Part shown: positions 48,205 to 57,914 of the stretch, in pieces
Numbering within the stretch: the stretch's first letter is position 1
Layout: every line of letters starts with the position of its first letter
Origin: an uncultured Eggerthellaceae bacterium
GTDB lineage: Bacteria; Actinomycetota; Coriobacteriia; Coriobacteriales; Eggerthellaceae
Length of the DNA stretch: 64,000 bases
Assembly: GCA_934668515.1 (NCBI GenBank)
Contig: CAKUNS010000003.1
Coordinates: 28,859 to 92,858 of the forward strand
Direction: 5' to 3'
Notes under the pieces: model-generated
Told to the model about the DNA's origin: nothing
Seen by the model: the letters and a program-made list of their open reading frames with translations, nothing else
Databases searched by the model: none
Position numbers and translations under genes: made by a program

Positions 48205-49692
48205 TTAGATGGCGCCAAACGCCGCGCAGAGCACTTTTGCCAGCGGGTAGCCAACGAGGATATACATCACCAGTGTAACGATGCACATCGGCAAACCGAT
48301 GGACATGATATCGCCTGCGGTGTAGATGTCCTTGCGGCCCCACATCATGCCTGCATGGGGAGATGCGGCCGGGGTCAGCATGGCGACGAAGACCATCATG
48401 ATGACGCCCATAGCGACCGGCGTGGCGGCAATGCCCAGTTGATCCGAGAATGAGATGACAACCGGCAGCAGGACGACGGCCATTGCGGCATTGTTCGCAA
48501 AGTTGGTGATGATCAAGGCCACTGTGAACATGATTGCGATGAAGCCCATCTCGGACTGACCACCCAGAATGGGGTTAAGCACCTGAACCAAGAACGCGGA
48601 AACGCCCGTGGCGCTGTTCGACAGCTGGTTGGCGGTGAAGACAGCTGCAGCGATCATGAAAAAGATGCCCCAGTTGAACTGCTTGTAAGCAACTTCCTTC
48701 ATGTCCAGCATCGGCTCACCGTTGAAGCGGGCAACCAGGAAGAACACGAAGATCGCGACGGTGGTTCCCAGAACGCCCATGGTGTTCATGAAGGCGACGA
48801 CCGGGTTGTCCTTCGGAAGGAAGGACGGAAGGATGAGAGCCAGGATGTAAATGGGAATCATCCACAGGAACGCCTTCTGGCGAAGATCCATCGGAGGAAG
48901 CGGCATCTGCTTCTCGATCATCTCGGGGGTGACGGCCTTCATCTTGGAAAGGTCCACGCGCAGAAGCTTAACCAAAAGCAGGTAAATGCCCATGATCAGG
49001 AAGGTCATGATGACGTCCACCATCATGTGAGCCAAGATGGGCATCTGCGTGCTGGTCATAGTCTGATACGCAGCAACCGGGATCAGAGCCGCACCCTTGA
49101 AGGGCAGCAGCGGCTGAGCAAGGGTCATAGTCAGGAACATGCCGACGAAGAAGTACTTCCAAGCTGCATCCTCACGCGTGAGGTTCATGGTCTCGGCAAT
49201 GCGAAGCGAAATGGGCCATAAGATGATCAATCCGGTGATCGGGCTGATCAAACCAGCAAGAATGCTGCAGCACAGATAGAACAAGGCCATGAACACCAGC
49301 GGACGACCGGCAAAGATCTTACGAGTCAGGATCCACTTCGTGATGTACAGCGTGTCACCAACAGAGTCGACGGCGCCGAACAAGATCATGCCGAACAGGA
49401 CCAGCAATACGGTGTAGTTGCCGACGGCTTTCATCCACACCCCATTGAAACCGGCGTCGCCGCCGATGCCCGAGATGCCGACGAAGAACAGGCCCAGAAG
49501 CGACGGCCACAGGGTGCCGACCGTCGACCAGGTATAGACCATCATCAAGAAGGCACCGATGACCTTCATACCAAGAGGCGTGATGGGATCGGGTGCGGGA
49601 AGCACCCATGAGAAGAGGATCAAGATCACGAAGCCAATGACGACATGAACCCAATATAGGTCCTTTTTCTCCTTTTTAGCTGTTTCTGCCAT
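48205..49692 (-). CDS. SLC13/DASS-type anion permease, copy 2
   Basis: This 495-residue paralogue of the preceding permease has the same helix layout and the motifs SPITGLIILWPIS, TNFANNAAMAVVLLPV and TPAASPHAGMMWGRKD. The C-terminal halves are nearly identical. In contrast, the block around residues 200-250 differs strongly (AQPLLPFKGAALIPVAAY here against GQPFFPFMGAQLIPCSAF), which hints at a different substrate preference. The start at 49692 follows GAAGGGAG. Substrate unknown. Confidence 0.85.
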   Translation of the reverse strand: MAETAKKEKKDLYWVHVVIGFVILILFSWVLPAPDPITPLGMKVIGAFLMMVYTWSTVGTLWPSLLGLFFVGISGIGGDAGFNGVWMKAVGNYTVLLVLFGMILFGAVDSVGDTLYITKWILTRKIFAGRPLVFMALFYLCCSILAGLISPITGLIILWPISLRIAETMNLTREDAAWKYFFVGMFLTMTLAQPLLPFKGAALIPVAAYQTMTSTQMPILAHMMVDVIMTFLIMGIYLLLVKLLRVDLSKMKAVTPEMIEKQMPLPPMDLRQKAFLWMIPIYILALILPSFLPKDNPVVAFMNTMGVLGTTVAIFVFFLVARFNGEPMLDMKEVAYKQFNWGIFFMIAAAVFTANQLSNSATGVSAFLVQVLNPILGGQSEMGFIAIMFTVALIITNFANNAAMAVVLLPVVISFSDQLGIAATPVAMGVIMMVFVAMLTPAASPHAGMMWGRKDIYTAGDIMSIGLPMCIVTLVMYILVGYPLAKVLCAAFGAI

Positions 49693-50006
49693 ATTTCTCC
49701 CTTCCATCGGACCTGCGGCAACATCCTAAGCCGCAAGTCAACGACGTTGGTCGCGCGTCCACCGCTCCTACCCGGCGGCGCCTCCTGCAAACGCAGCGCC
49801 TTCGTATTTCAGACACGCTCCCAACACAATAAATTCACATTACACATCAAATACTACCTTCGCAAGGGGAGATTCTCAAATCACGCCAGAGGAAAGCCGC
49901 TCTTCGGCCCGTTCAAAATGGAACCTCACCTATTAGCGAGGTTCGACAAAAGAAAAGCGCCCCGTCCGAAGACGAGGCGCTTGGAAAGCGAGCGAATGTG
50001 AGGCAA
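49693..50006. other. Intergenic region upstream of permease copy 2
   Basis: These 314 bases hold two hairpins near the end of the upstream membrane-protein gene: GAACCTC...GAGGTTC (49921-49943) and the terminator at 49951-49982. The remainder, including an A/T-rich stretch at 49800-49870, is probably the permease promoter. No gene was found. Confidence 0.5.
49951..49982 (-). terminator. Terminator after the unknown membrane protein gene
   Basis: On the minus strand AAGCGCC (49982-49976) pairs with GGCGCTT (49961-49955), with an inner TCGTC/GACGG stem and a TTCG loop, followed by TTCTTTTG. Confidence 0.8.
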
Positions 50007-52010
50007 TTAGGCAGCAGCCTTCTCAGTCGACCCAGCCGAAGCGGCACTAGAAGCACCCGCAGAGTCGGCCGCAGACTCCCCTGCCCCACCAGCGACGGAA
50101 TCTGCAGAGGAAGTCTTGGAGCTGCCGGCACCCTCGATGCTTTGGACCGGGCACGTCGGATCGCTGTCGATGTACGTGAAGCTGATGGTATCGCCTACGC
50201 CATACGCAGCAATCTCAACCAGACCGGGCAGCGCGAAGTCGTAAATGCGCTTATCACCGTCAAGGGTGACATAGAAGTGCGAGTTGCCCTCGATCACGCC
50301 CTGGGCTAAGGTCCTGATGGAACCGGTAGCCGACGCCAAGTCGGTGATATTGGCAGTATCACCGCCGGTCAAAACGCCGTTCGTGGCAAGCAGCGCCTCG
50401 TAGGACTTCTGACACGAGGCAACCGTATCGCCAACGGCAACGTTCTGATAACGCTGGATATCGATCATGGCGAACTGTTTGACCAAACCAGCTGCATCCT
50501 TCAACGCCATGAAGTACGTAGGCTGGTTGGCAACGTTGATGAGAATCGGGAACGTGGCGGTATAGCGCAGGTTCTGAACCTGGCCCTCTGCCGACTGCAT
50601 CGCCGAATCCTCGGTTGCACCCGAGATCGAGTAGTAATGCGACTCGGCGGTACGCTGGTTGATCAGCACGAAACCGATGATGGAGCTATCGGATGTGGCG
50701 GACGTGACGCCGGTGTACACCCACACGTCGTCGTCTTTAGCGATGTAGTTGTAGCCCTGCTCGCCGTTGGTGCCGGGCGTGGTCTGGAAAACGCCGGACT
50801 GACCAAGCCACGAATTGAACCAACCGTTGTTGTATTTACCGCTCCAGTTGTACTGCTTGATAAGCAGACTGGCAGGATACGCACGATCAACCCACTGCGG
50901 AACCTCATCGATGGCAAGATCCTGACACTCGCCCGTAACGGCGTTGCACAGAACGACGCGACTGATGGTTTCGCCACCGAACAAGCCGATGGTGTACGAA
51001 CGCACCGGGCAGATCCACCACGGCTGACCGTCCTCATCGATCTCGAAGGACTTCTCGTCGAAGATGTAGAACGGGTACTTCAGCTGAACGTAACGGTCAA
51101 TGTTGCGCGCCAGCGGCTCGGAGGCCGTGTACTTCATGCCCTCGTCCATAGTGACGATCTGAGCATCCTGCGTGGTCATGTCGACCAGCGCGTATGCCGG
51201 GATGCCGTTCTCGCGGTTCATCAGCCACTTGAACAAGTCGGCATACCCAAGGGGGCTTACGCGAACAGGCGTGCCCTGGTAATTGATCTGGCTGTACAGG
51301 TCGGAAATCTCGAACTGGGAAACGTACTCGGGGATCGATCCCATCTCACGGTTGCCCAAAAGCTCGGCGGAGTCGTGGTCGATGACAGGGATCTGCGAGT
51401 AGTCGACTTCCTGAATGTCATCGGTGAACTTCAACTGCTCAGTCTGCAGGACATTCGCGTATTTCTGGGCATTACCGGGGAAGAAATCGAACGACAACAG
51501 AGCGCCAAGCAGGCCAAGAACGATGACGGCAATCGGGACGAAAGACAGAACCTTAAAGCTTTTCGCCTTACCCGGATTGGGATCGGTCTTTGAATTGCCC
51601 GTTTCATACGTGCGCGAACGCGCCTTTGCGAACAGGAAGATGGGCAGCAGAACGAACACGCCGACGAACATCCAAGTGTCGACGCTGTTGATGCTGATAG
51701 GCGGATGGAACCACCAGTATGCGGCAAGGAGCACCAGGACGAAGATGATGGCAGCGGTGATGATGGTCTTGCGCGTCCAGCCGCTGATCTTGTCACCGAG
51801 TTCGCCGAAATCGACATGGAGCGGGTTTTGCGGGGGCTTCCGCCCGCCGCCGTTCGATGCGCCGCGCGAACCCGCGCGGTTGTCCGTCGACGACGCGTCG
51901 TCGACTACGGTGGCTTCGGCCTCTTGCGGTTGAGAGCCGCCCACACCGTTCACATCGACCCCCGACTGACGCAGTGCGTCAAGCAGGGACTCGAATCCTG
52001 ATTGAGCCAT
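50007..52010 (-). CDS. Large membrane-anchored protein of unknown function
   Basis: This 667-residue protein is not recognised as a named family. A hydrophilic, Gly/Ser/Asn-rich N-terminal region (1-80) precedes three predicted membrane helices (about 83-101, 112-129, 154-173). A region of about 450 residues follows, probably outside the cell, with several Trp/Tyr-rich motifs (QPWWICPVRSY, QYNWSGKYNNGWFNSW) and cysteine pairs (CNAVTGEC). The C-terminus is a low-complexity Ser/Ala tail of about 40 residues. The ATG at 52010 has GGAAGGATG upstream; the open frame to 52379 is not coding-like. It is separated from acnA by a terminator, so it is probably monocistronic. Confidence 0.8.
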   Translation of the reverse strand: MAQSGFESLLDALRQSGVDVNGVGGSQPQEAEATVVDDASSTDNRAGSRGASNGGGRKPPQNPLHVDFGELGDKISGWTRKTIITAAIIFVLVLLAAYWWFHPPISINSVDTWMFVGVFVLLPIFLFAKARSRTYETGNSKTDPNPGKAKSFKVLSFVPIAVIVLGLLGALLSFDFFPGNAQKYANVLQTEQLKFTDDIQEVDYSQIPVIDHDSAELLGNREMGSIPEYVSQFEISDLYSQINYQGTPVRVSPLGYADLFKWLMNRENGIPAYALVDMTTQDAQIVTMDEGMKYTASEPLARNIDRYVQLKYPFYIFDEKSFEIDEDGQPWWICPVRSYTIGLFGGETISRVVLCNAVTGECQDLAIDEVPQWVDRAYPASLLIKQYNWSGKYNNGWFNSWLGQSGVFQTTPGTNGEQGYNYIAKDDDVWVYTGVTSATSDSSIIGFVLINQRTAESHYYSISGATEDSAMQSAEGQVQNLRYTATFPILINVANQPTYFMALKDAAGLVKQFAMIDIQRYQNVAVGDTVASCQKSYEALLATNGVLTGGDTANITDLASATGSIRTLAQGVIEGNSHFYVTLDGDKRIYDFALPGLVEIAAYGVGDTISFTYIDSDPTCPVQSIEGAGSSKTSSADSVAGGAGESAADSAGASSAASAGSTEKAAA

Positions 52011-52135
52011 AAGGCATCCTTCCAAATAGTGCTCGAATTGCAAACATCCATCGTAAACCATAACATACGCGACTTTAGCTTCCAGTCGTCGCGCCGCGAT
52101 TGAAGGCTTCCTGTTGAATAACCATAGGACCAAAC

Positions 52136-52170
52136 GAAAACCCCGCATGAGCAAAGGTGCACATGCGGGG
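52136..52170 (-). terminator. Rho-independent terminator after acnA
   Basis: On the minus strand CCCCGCATG (52170-52162) pairs with CATGCGGGG (52149-52141) and is followed by TTTTCG. Confidence 0.8.
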
Positions 52171-52197
52171 CAAGAACAAGAAGGCGAGTGCTGCGAT

Positions 52198-54933
52198 TTA
52201 GAAAAGCTGCCGCAAGACGTACTGCAAAATACCGCCATTCGCGTAATACGCGCCTTCGGTCGGGGTGTCGATGCGAACCGTCGCCCAGAAACCGACGGCC
52301 GAACCATCCTGCTTGCGCGCCACCACCGAAGCCTTTGCAGGGCTGGGCAAGCCGGCGCTGAAATCGATCGGGGCAACATCGAACACCTCGGTGCCGTCCA
52401 AACCGAGGGCGTCAGCGTTCTGGCCTTCTTCGAATTGGAGAGGAAGGATTCCCATGCCGATAAGGTTCGAGCGATGAATACGCTCGAAACTCTCTGCGAT
52501 CACCGCGCGCACGCCCAAAAGAGCCGGACCCTTTGCCGCCCAGTCGCGTGACGAGCCGCTGCCGTACATCTTGCCCGCAAGAACGATGTTTCCAACGCCC
52601 GCCTGCTGATAATCCATCGCCGTAGCGAACAAGGAGTCCTCACTGCCCTTCAAGAAGTCGAAGGACCAACCGCCTTGTTTATCCTGCACCAACAGGTTGC
52701 GAAGCTTCACATTCGCGAACGTGCCGCGCATCATGACCTCGTGGTTGCCGCGACGCGCACCGTAAGTGTTGAAATCGGACTCGGCGACGCCACGTTCACG
52801 CAGGTAATCAGCCGCCGGGGAATCAAGCGCGATGGCACCTGCGGGAGAAATATGGTCGGTCGTGATGAAATCGCCCAACTTGGCCAACACGCGCGCACCC
52901 GAAACGGGGGCGATCGCATCAAGCAGACCGACCTCACGCTTCATGCCGTCGAAATAAGGTGCGCGGCGCACATACGTGGACGCGTCGTCCCAGCTAAACG
53001 TCGTTCCCTCCCCCGAATCGAGGGCGTTCCACGACGCGTCGCCGTCGAACATCCCCGCCGACCCCTTGTTGAACAGGTCGTCGTCAACGAAACGCGCCAT
53101 CAGATCCTCAATCTCGGAATCGGACGGCCAGATATCTCTCAGGTAGATCGGCGATCCGTCGGCAGCTTCGCCAATCGGATCCGAATCAAGATCGGCATCC
53201 ATGGTTCCAACCAAGGAATACGCGATAACAGACGCGGGCGTCATCAAATAATTCTGGGAAACATCGGGTGAAATACGGCCTTCGAAGTTGCGATTGCCCG
53301 AAAGGACGCTTGCCAGCTCGATGTCGCCGCAAACCTCATGCATCTCGGGGATGACGGGGCCGGAGTTGCCGATGCAGCTCATGCAGCCGAAGCCGCACGT
53401 ATGGAAGCCAAGTTGCTGAAGGCCGTCGGACAGCCCAGCACGCTCGATCAGGAGTTGCATGGCATGGCTGCCCGGCGCATATACGCACTTCACCCAGGGC
53501 TTGGGCTTCAACCCTGCACGCGCTGCGTTGCGCGCGATCAGGCCACAAGCCAGCATCATACGCGGATCGGTTGCCGTGGTGCAGCTGGTCACCGCCGCGA
53601 TAGCGATGGCGCCGCTCTTCAACTGATAGTTATCGCCGCCAAGCTCGACGGCAACCGCCTTGTCGCGATCGACACCGCGCTCGGCGCAGATCGCATGGAA
53701 GCGCGCCTTTGCGGCAGCGCGGTTGAAACGGTCGTGAGGACGAGACGGACCCGACACGGACGGCTTGATGGAAGACAGGTCGATCTCGATGACGTCGGCA
53801 TACGTGCGCTCGTCGGCAGCGGGGTCGTACCACGTTCCCTGAGCCTTAGCGTACGCCTCAACCAATGCGATTTGCTGGGCGCTCCTCCCCGTGACGCGCA
53901 AGTAATCGAGCGTCTGATCGTCAACCGGGAACAGCGTGCAGGTGCTTCCGTATTCGGGCGTCATGTTCGAGATGCATGCGCGCTGCGTGGCACCCAAGCT
54001 GGAAAGGCCGGGGCCGAAGCACTCGACGAAACAGCCGACGACGCCCTTCTCGCGAAGCGTTTGCGCAAAAGTAAGGGCGACGTCCATGGCGGCGCTTCCT
54101 TCGGGAAGCGCGCCTACCAAACGAACGCCGATCACCTTCGGGACAAGCGTGGTGATAGGCTGGCCCAAAGCCGCAGCCTCGGCTTCGATACCGCCGACGC
54201 CCCAACCCAAAACGCCGATGCCGTTTGCCGTGGGCGTGTGGCTGTCGGTGCCAACCAACGTGTCGAAATACGCAAGCGGGAGACCGTTCGATTCGCCGTC
54301 AACCTGCTCACCTACCGAGCATTCGGCAGCTTCGGAAGCATCGACAACCGCACCGTCCGCGTTACGGACCATGGCGACCTTTGCGAACTTCTCGATGTTC
54401 AACTGATGGCAGATGCCAACTCCGGGCGGCACGATGCGCACGTTCTCGAAAGAGCGCTGCGCCCACTTCAGGAAGCTGTAGCGCTCGTTGTTGCGCTGGA
54501 ATTCAAGCGCCATGTTGTCAGACAGGGCCGACGCGCAGCCGAACTTGTCGGCGATGACGGAATGATCGATGACTAAATCGCATGGAATTTGCGGGTTGAT
54601 CCTGGCAGGGTCGCCGCCTAAATCAGCGCATGCCTCGCGCATGACCGCGAAATCGACGAACACGGGAACACCCGTGAAGTCCTGGAACAAAACGCGGGAC
54701 GGCGAGAACTCAACCTCACTGCCCACCTGGCCTGACAAGCCAGCCGAAACAACGCGATCGGCAAGAACGCGCGCCTCTTCGGCGGATCGCGCACAACGAA
54801 GCACGTTCTCAAGCAGAACCGTAAGCGAGTACGGGAGGCTCTTCGAACCCTCCACCTGCGAAACGGGATAATAACGGTAGGTTTGCGGACCGACAATCAG
54901 CGATTTGGCGCTGTACTGGCGTTCTTCGGTCAT
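52198..54933 (-). CDS. acnA: Aconitate hydratase
   Basis: This 911-residue monomeric aconitase/IRP1-type enzyme isomerises citrate and isocitrate through a 4Fe-4S cluster. The cluster cysteines are in VTSCTTATDPR and CGFGCMSCIGNSGP. N-terminal FQDFTGVPVFVDFA, VGTDSHTPTANGIGVLGWGVGGIEAE and a C-terminal swivel domain with GSSRDWAAKGP are family features. AGGAGG precedes the ATG. No citrate synthase or isocitrate dehydrogenase gene is next to it. Two anion permeases lie downstream beyond the unknown membrane protein. Confidence 0.97.
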   Translation of the reverse strand: MTEERQYSAKSLIVGPQTYRYYPVSQVEGSKSLPYSLTVLLENVLRCARSAEEARVLADRVVSAGLSGQVGSEVEFSPSRVLFQDFTGVPVFVDFAVMREACADLGGDPARINPQIPCDLVIDHSVIADKFGCASALSDNMALEFQRNNERYSFLKWAQRSFENVRIVPPGVGICHQLNIEKFAKVAMVRNADGAVVDASEAAECSVGEQVDGESNGLPLAYFDTLVGTDSHTPTANGIGVLGWGVGGIEAEAAALGQPITTLVPKVIGVRLVGALPEGSAAMDVALTFAQTLREKGVVGCFVECFGPGLSSLGATQRACISNMTPEYGSTCTLFPVDDQTLDYLRVTGRSAQQIALVEAYAKAQGTWYDPAADERTYADVIEIDLSSIKPSVSGPSRPHDRFNRAAAKARFHAICAERGVDRDKAVAVELGGDNYQLKSGAIAIAAVTSCTTATDPRMMLACGLIARNAARAGLKPKPWVKCVYAPGSHAMQLLIERAGLSDGLQQLGFHTCGFGCMSCIGNSGPVIPEMHEVCGDIELASVLSGNRNFEGRISPDVSQNYLMTPASVIAYSLVGTMDADLDSDPIGEAADGSPIYLRDIWPSDSEIEDLMARFVDDDLFNKGSAGMFDGDASWNALDSGEGTTFSWDDASTYVRRAPYFDGMKREVGLLDAIAPVSGARVLAKLGDFITTDHISPAGAIALDSPAADYLRERGVAESDFNTYGARRGNHEVMMRGTFANVKLRNLLVQDKQGGWSFDFLKGSEDSLFATAMDYQQAGVGNIVLAGKMYGSGSSRDWAAKGPALLGVRAVIAESFERIHRSNLIGMGILPLQFEEGQNADALGLDGTEVFDVAPIDFSAGLPSPAKASVVARKQDGSAVGFWATVRIDTPTEGAYYANGGILQYVLRQLF

Positions 54934-54978
54934 GGGAGCCTCCTAGTTTCGGTCGTACCGAGAGGTTACACCCCAAAA

Positions 54979-55008
54979 GAAAAAAGCGCAGGCATGAAAC
55001 CTGCGCTT
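54979..55008 (-). terminator. Rho-independent terminator after the HEAT-like gene
   Basis: On the minus strand AAGCGCAGG (55008-55000) pairs with CCTGCGCTT (54992-54984) and runs into TTTTCTTTTGG. Confidence 0.8.
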
Positions 55009-55021
55009 AACTGCTTGGAAA

Positions 55022-55627
55022 CTAGGCTTCCAGATTTTCTACGATTGCCTGCGCACGATGACGAAGCGATCCCCTGCCATGCTCGGCGTCGAAACGCATG
55101 CGATCGGCGAACGCCTTCTTGACTTCGGGAGCCAAGGCACCCGTGGAGAACTCGGTAAGAGCCGTGAGCATGTCATCGAACTCGATGTCGCCGTGATAGC
55201 ACTGGATGCCCTCGTCGATAAGGGGCCAAACCCTCTCGGAGCGCTTCTCGGTGGTTCCGCCAAGCTTGCACAGGAAACGCATCGCAGCCAAGCGGACCGG
55301 GCCGCTGTCCTCGTCGAAAAGCGACGACTCGGCGCCGTCAACGGCCTTGTCGCACACGCGCGAATTCACCGGAACAATGCGGGTAAGCACCTCGAGCGAT
55401 TCCCAACGCGTACGGGCCTCATCACGATCGAGGGCGTCAACGAAATCGTCGGCGTTCTTCGCAACGCGCTCGGGATCTTCCTTGGCAACGACGTTCAGCG
55501 CCGCGGCGGCGTTCTGACGGTTGCGACGGGAATCGCCGTTCAGCTCATCGAGAAGATGGTTCAGGATATCGTCGTTCAGCAAGGCGGCTTTGCCGGCCTT
55601 GGCGATTTCGGTGGAAATATCAGTCAT
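55022..55627 (-). CDS. HEAT-like helical repeat protein
   Basis: This 201-residue, probably all-helical cytoplasmic protein is built from ALPHA-ALPHA hairpin units. Examples are LLDELNGDSRRNRQNAAAAL, VDALDRDEARTRWESLEVL and DEDSGPVRLAAMRFLCKLG, each with the Asp/Arg pattern of HEAT or PBS-lyase repeats. Such proteins act as scaffolds; the partner is unknown. The ATG at 55627 has GGAGGGATCC ahead and is preferred over 55714. It is monocistronic, between acnA and the phosphate two-component genes. Confidence 0.75.
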   Translation of the reverse strand: MTDISTEIAKAGKAALLNDDILNHLLDELNGDSRRNRQNAAAALNVVAKEDPERVAKNADDFVDALDRDEARTRWESLEVLTRIVPVNSRVCDKAVDGAESSLFDEDSGPVRLAAMRFLCKLGGTTEKRSERVWPLIDEGIQCYHGDIEFDDMLTALTEFSTGALAPEVKKAFADRMRFDAEHGRGSLRHRAQAIVENLEA

Positions 55628-55790
55628 GTGGGATCCCTCCGAGAATGCAGAAAGCTCCTTGCCAAAAGCCCCTCGCCTTTGGCAAACAGCGTCCCTTGTT
55701 CGTATTGGTCCCATTCAGTATACAGACGCACGCATGACCCCAGATGATCGCAGGGGTTTTGCCACGAAATAAACAGTCGCATCGACCGGC

Positions 55791-57188
55791 CTACCCCTCA
55801 AGCGCAGGGATAAGCAGTGTGAACGTGGTGCCCTTCCCTTCGGCGCTGTCCACCTTGATGATGCCGCCGTGATACATGACCGCATGCTTGACGATGGCGA
55901 GGCCCAAACCCGTGCCACCCGTTTCCTTCGAACGGCTTTTATCAACGCGGAAGAAGCGCTCAAACACCTTGTCGCGCATGTCGGAGGGGATTCCCATACC
56001 GGTATCGGAGACGCGCATGCGCGCCATCATCTTCCCATCAGCGCCGACGGTCTCGTCAACCTCAACCGTCACCTTACCGCCCTTGTGGTTATACCGGATG
56101 CCGTTCTCAATCAGGTTGTACGTCATTTCGTCAGCAAGCGATCCGTTGCCCGAAATATAGGCTCCCGGACCTTTCACAACAACGTCAACCTCGCGCTCCT
56201 CGGCGAAACTTTGCAGTCGCGCGGCCATGGACTTCGCCACCCCGCCCAGATCGATGGGCACGCCCTCGTTGTCGAAGGCGCTTTCGTCAAGCTTCGACAG
56301 CGTAAGAACATCGTCGATCAAACCGCGCATAGCCTGCGCCTCATCGTAGATCAGACCGCCGAACTTCTGGCAATCCTCATAGGGAACCACGCCGCCTTTC
56401 ATCAACTCGGCGTAGCCGCTGATAACCTGAAGGGGCGTCTTCATCTCGTGGCTGACATTGCTGGAGAAGTCGCGACGCATGCTCTCGGCCTTAGCAAGCT
56501 CGGTGTTCTGCTGACGAAGGAGCGCCTGCTGGAAATCGATCCGGCGCAGAAGCGGCTCCATCTCGTCGTAGATCTCGTTATCGAGCGGGTTGGAGACATC
56601 AAGCGCATTGATTGGGCTCATGATACGACTTGTCAAACGACGCGAAAGAAGGAACACCAAGCCGGCCACCACCACAAGCAGAGCGATCGCGGGAAGCACC
56701 ATCGCACCAAGGAACGCGACAAGGGAGTGGCGCGTCTCGGAAAGGCGGATGATGCGCCCGTCGCTAAGTTGTCGAGCCGCGTAAACAGTATCGGTCCCCA
56801 AGGTCGCCGAGTAGCGGACGGTCTCGGATTCGCCGCTTTTCGCGGCCTCTTCAACCTCGGGACGATTCGCATGGTTGTCCATCTTCGACGCATCGGCCTC
56901 GTTGTCGTACAGAACCAAGCCGTTCTTGCTGATCAGCGTGAAGCGCATCGCACCTTCGAACTGCTCGGACAGCATCGTGGCGGCATCTTGTGTGGGAACA
57001 TCCTCCAAGATGCTGGCAGCACGCTCGGCCGAGGCAACCAAGTTGCTTTCAGCATCACGTTCGTACATGAAGAAGAAGATGCTGGTCAAGGCGACGGCAA
57101 ACGCCAACACAACAGCCAGCGTGAATACGAGGACGTTCCTGAAAATGCGCCCCGAAAGGCTATGCATGCTGTCGATCCGCGGGTTCAA
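55791..57188 (-). CDS. phoR: Sensor histidine kinase, PhoR-type
   Basis: This 465-residue membrane kinase is the only kinase of the phosphate cluster. Two membrane helices (about 18-40 and 158-182) flank an extracytoplasmic sensor of about 115 residues. A HAMP-like linker, the phosphoacceptor box SSNVSHEMKTPLQVISGYAE, and an HATPase domain follow (N box LIENGIRYNHKGG, G1 VSDTGMGIP, FERFFRVDKSRS, GGTGLGLAIVKH). It starts 16 bases after the second response regulator. Symbol given by context and similarity. Confidence 0.9.
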   Translation of the reverse strand: MNPRIDSMHSLSGRIFRNVLVFTLAVVLAFAVALTSIFFFMYERDAESNLVASAERAASILEDVPTQDAATMLSEQFEGAMRFTLISKNGLVLYDNEADASKMDNHANRPEVEEAAKSGESETVRYSATLGTDTVYAARQLSDGRIIRLSETRHSLVAFLGAMVLPAIALLVVVAGLVFLLSRRLTSRIMSPINALDVSNPLDNEIYDEMEPLLRRIDFQQALLRQQNTELAKAESMRRDFSSNVSHEMKTPLQVISGYAELMKGGVVPYEDCQKFGGLIYDEAQAMRGLIDDVLTLSKLDESAFDNEGVPIDLGGVAKSMAARLQSFAEEREVDVVVKGPGAYISGNGSLADEMTYNLIENGIRYNHKGGKVTVEVDETVGADGKMMARMRVSDTGMGIPSDMRDKVFERFFRVDKSRSKETGGTGLGLAIVKHAVMYHGGIIKVDSAEGKGTTFTLLIPALEG

Positions 57189-57204
57189 ATAACGCCTCCG
57201 CCCC

Positions 57205-57897
57205 CTATTCTTGCTCTTTGATGCAGTACCCTACCCCGCGAACGGTTTGAATGCACGCATCCGACCCCTCGCAGGCTGCGGCCAGCTTCTGACGAAGTGT
57301 CTGAATATGAACGTCGACCGTGCGCGTTTCACCCGCAAACGACGTATCCCACACTTCCTCCAGGAGCATACTGCGCGTAAGGACCCTGTTCGCATGGCGC
57401 ATCAGGGCACGAAGCAGATCGAACTCCTTCAGGGTGAGCGTGACGGGCTTGCCGCCAGCGGTGACCGTGTGCGAGGAAGAGCGAAGCTCGATTGGGCCCA
57501 CCGCATAATTGTCGTCGGTAGCCGTCGCCGGAGCCTGGGCGCGACGCAGCAGGGCATTCACACGACTGACCAGCTCCATCATGCCGAAAGGCTTGGCCAG
57601 ATAGTCGTCCGCGCCAGCATCAAGGCCCGTCACCTTGTCAAATTCAGTACCTTTGGCAGTAAGCATCATGACAGGAACATGTTTCATAGCCGGGTTGTCG
57701 CGAACGATGCGAAGGATCTCAAGCCCGTCGACGCCCGGCAGCATAATGTCGAGAAGCACGAGCTCGGGCACGCGTCGCCTGCAAGCAGCAAAGAACTCGG
57801 GGGCGTCGGCAAATCCAACTGCCTCGAACCCTGCCTGCTTCAATGCGTAAATCGCGAGATCGCGAATGTTCCCATCGTCTTCAACGTAATAGATCAT
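57205..57897 (-). CDS. OmpR/PhoB-family response regulator 2
   Basis: This 230-residue regulator has an N-terminal receiver with phosphoacceptor Asp in LVLLDIMLPGVDG, the switch Thr in MLTAKG and Lys in LAKPFG. A C-terminal winged helix follows, with EFDLLRALMRHANRVLTR and RTVDVHIQTLRQKL. The true start is the ATG at 57897, where MIYYVEDDGNIRD aligns with the paralogue; the frame extends to 58179 without coding character. It is a tandem paralogue of the next gene and shares one kinase with it. All receiver residues are intact in both. Confidence 0.93.
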   Translation of the reverse strand: MIYYVEDDGNIRDLAIYALKQAGFEAVGFADAPEFFAACRRRVPELVLLDIMLPGVDGLEILRIVRDNPAMKHVPVMMLTAKGTEFDKVTGLDAGADDYLAKPFGMMELVSRVNALLRRAQAPATATDDNYAVGPIELRSSSHTVTAGGKPVTLTLKEFDLLRALMRHANRVLTRSMLLEEVWDTSFAGETRTVDVHIQTLRQKLAAACEGSDACIQTVRGVGYCIKEQE

Positions 57898-57914
57898 CTG
57901 CTGAACCCGTTCCC

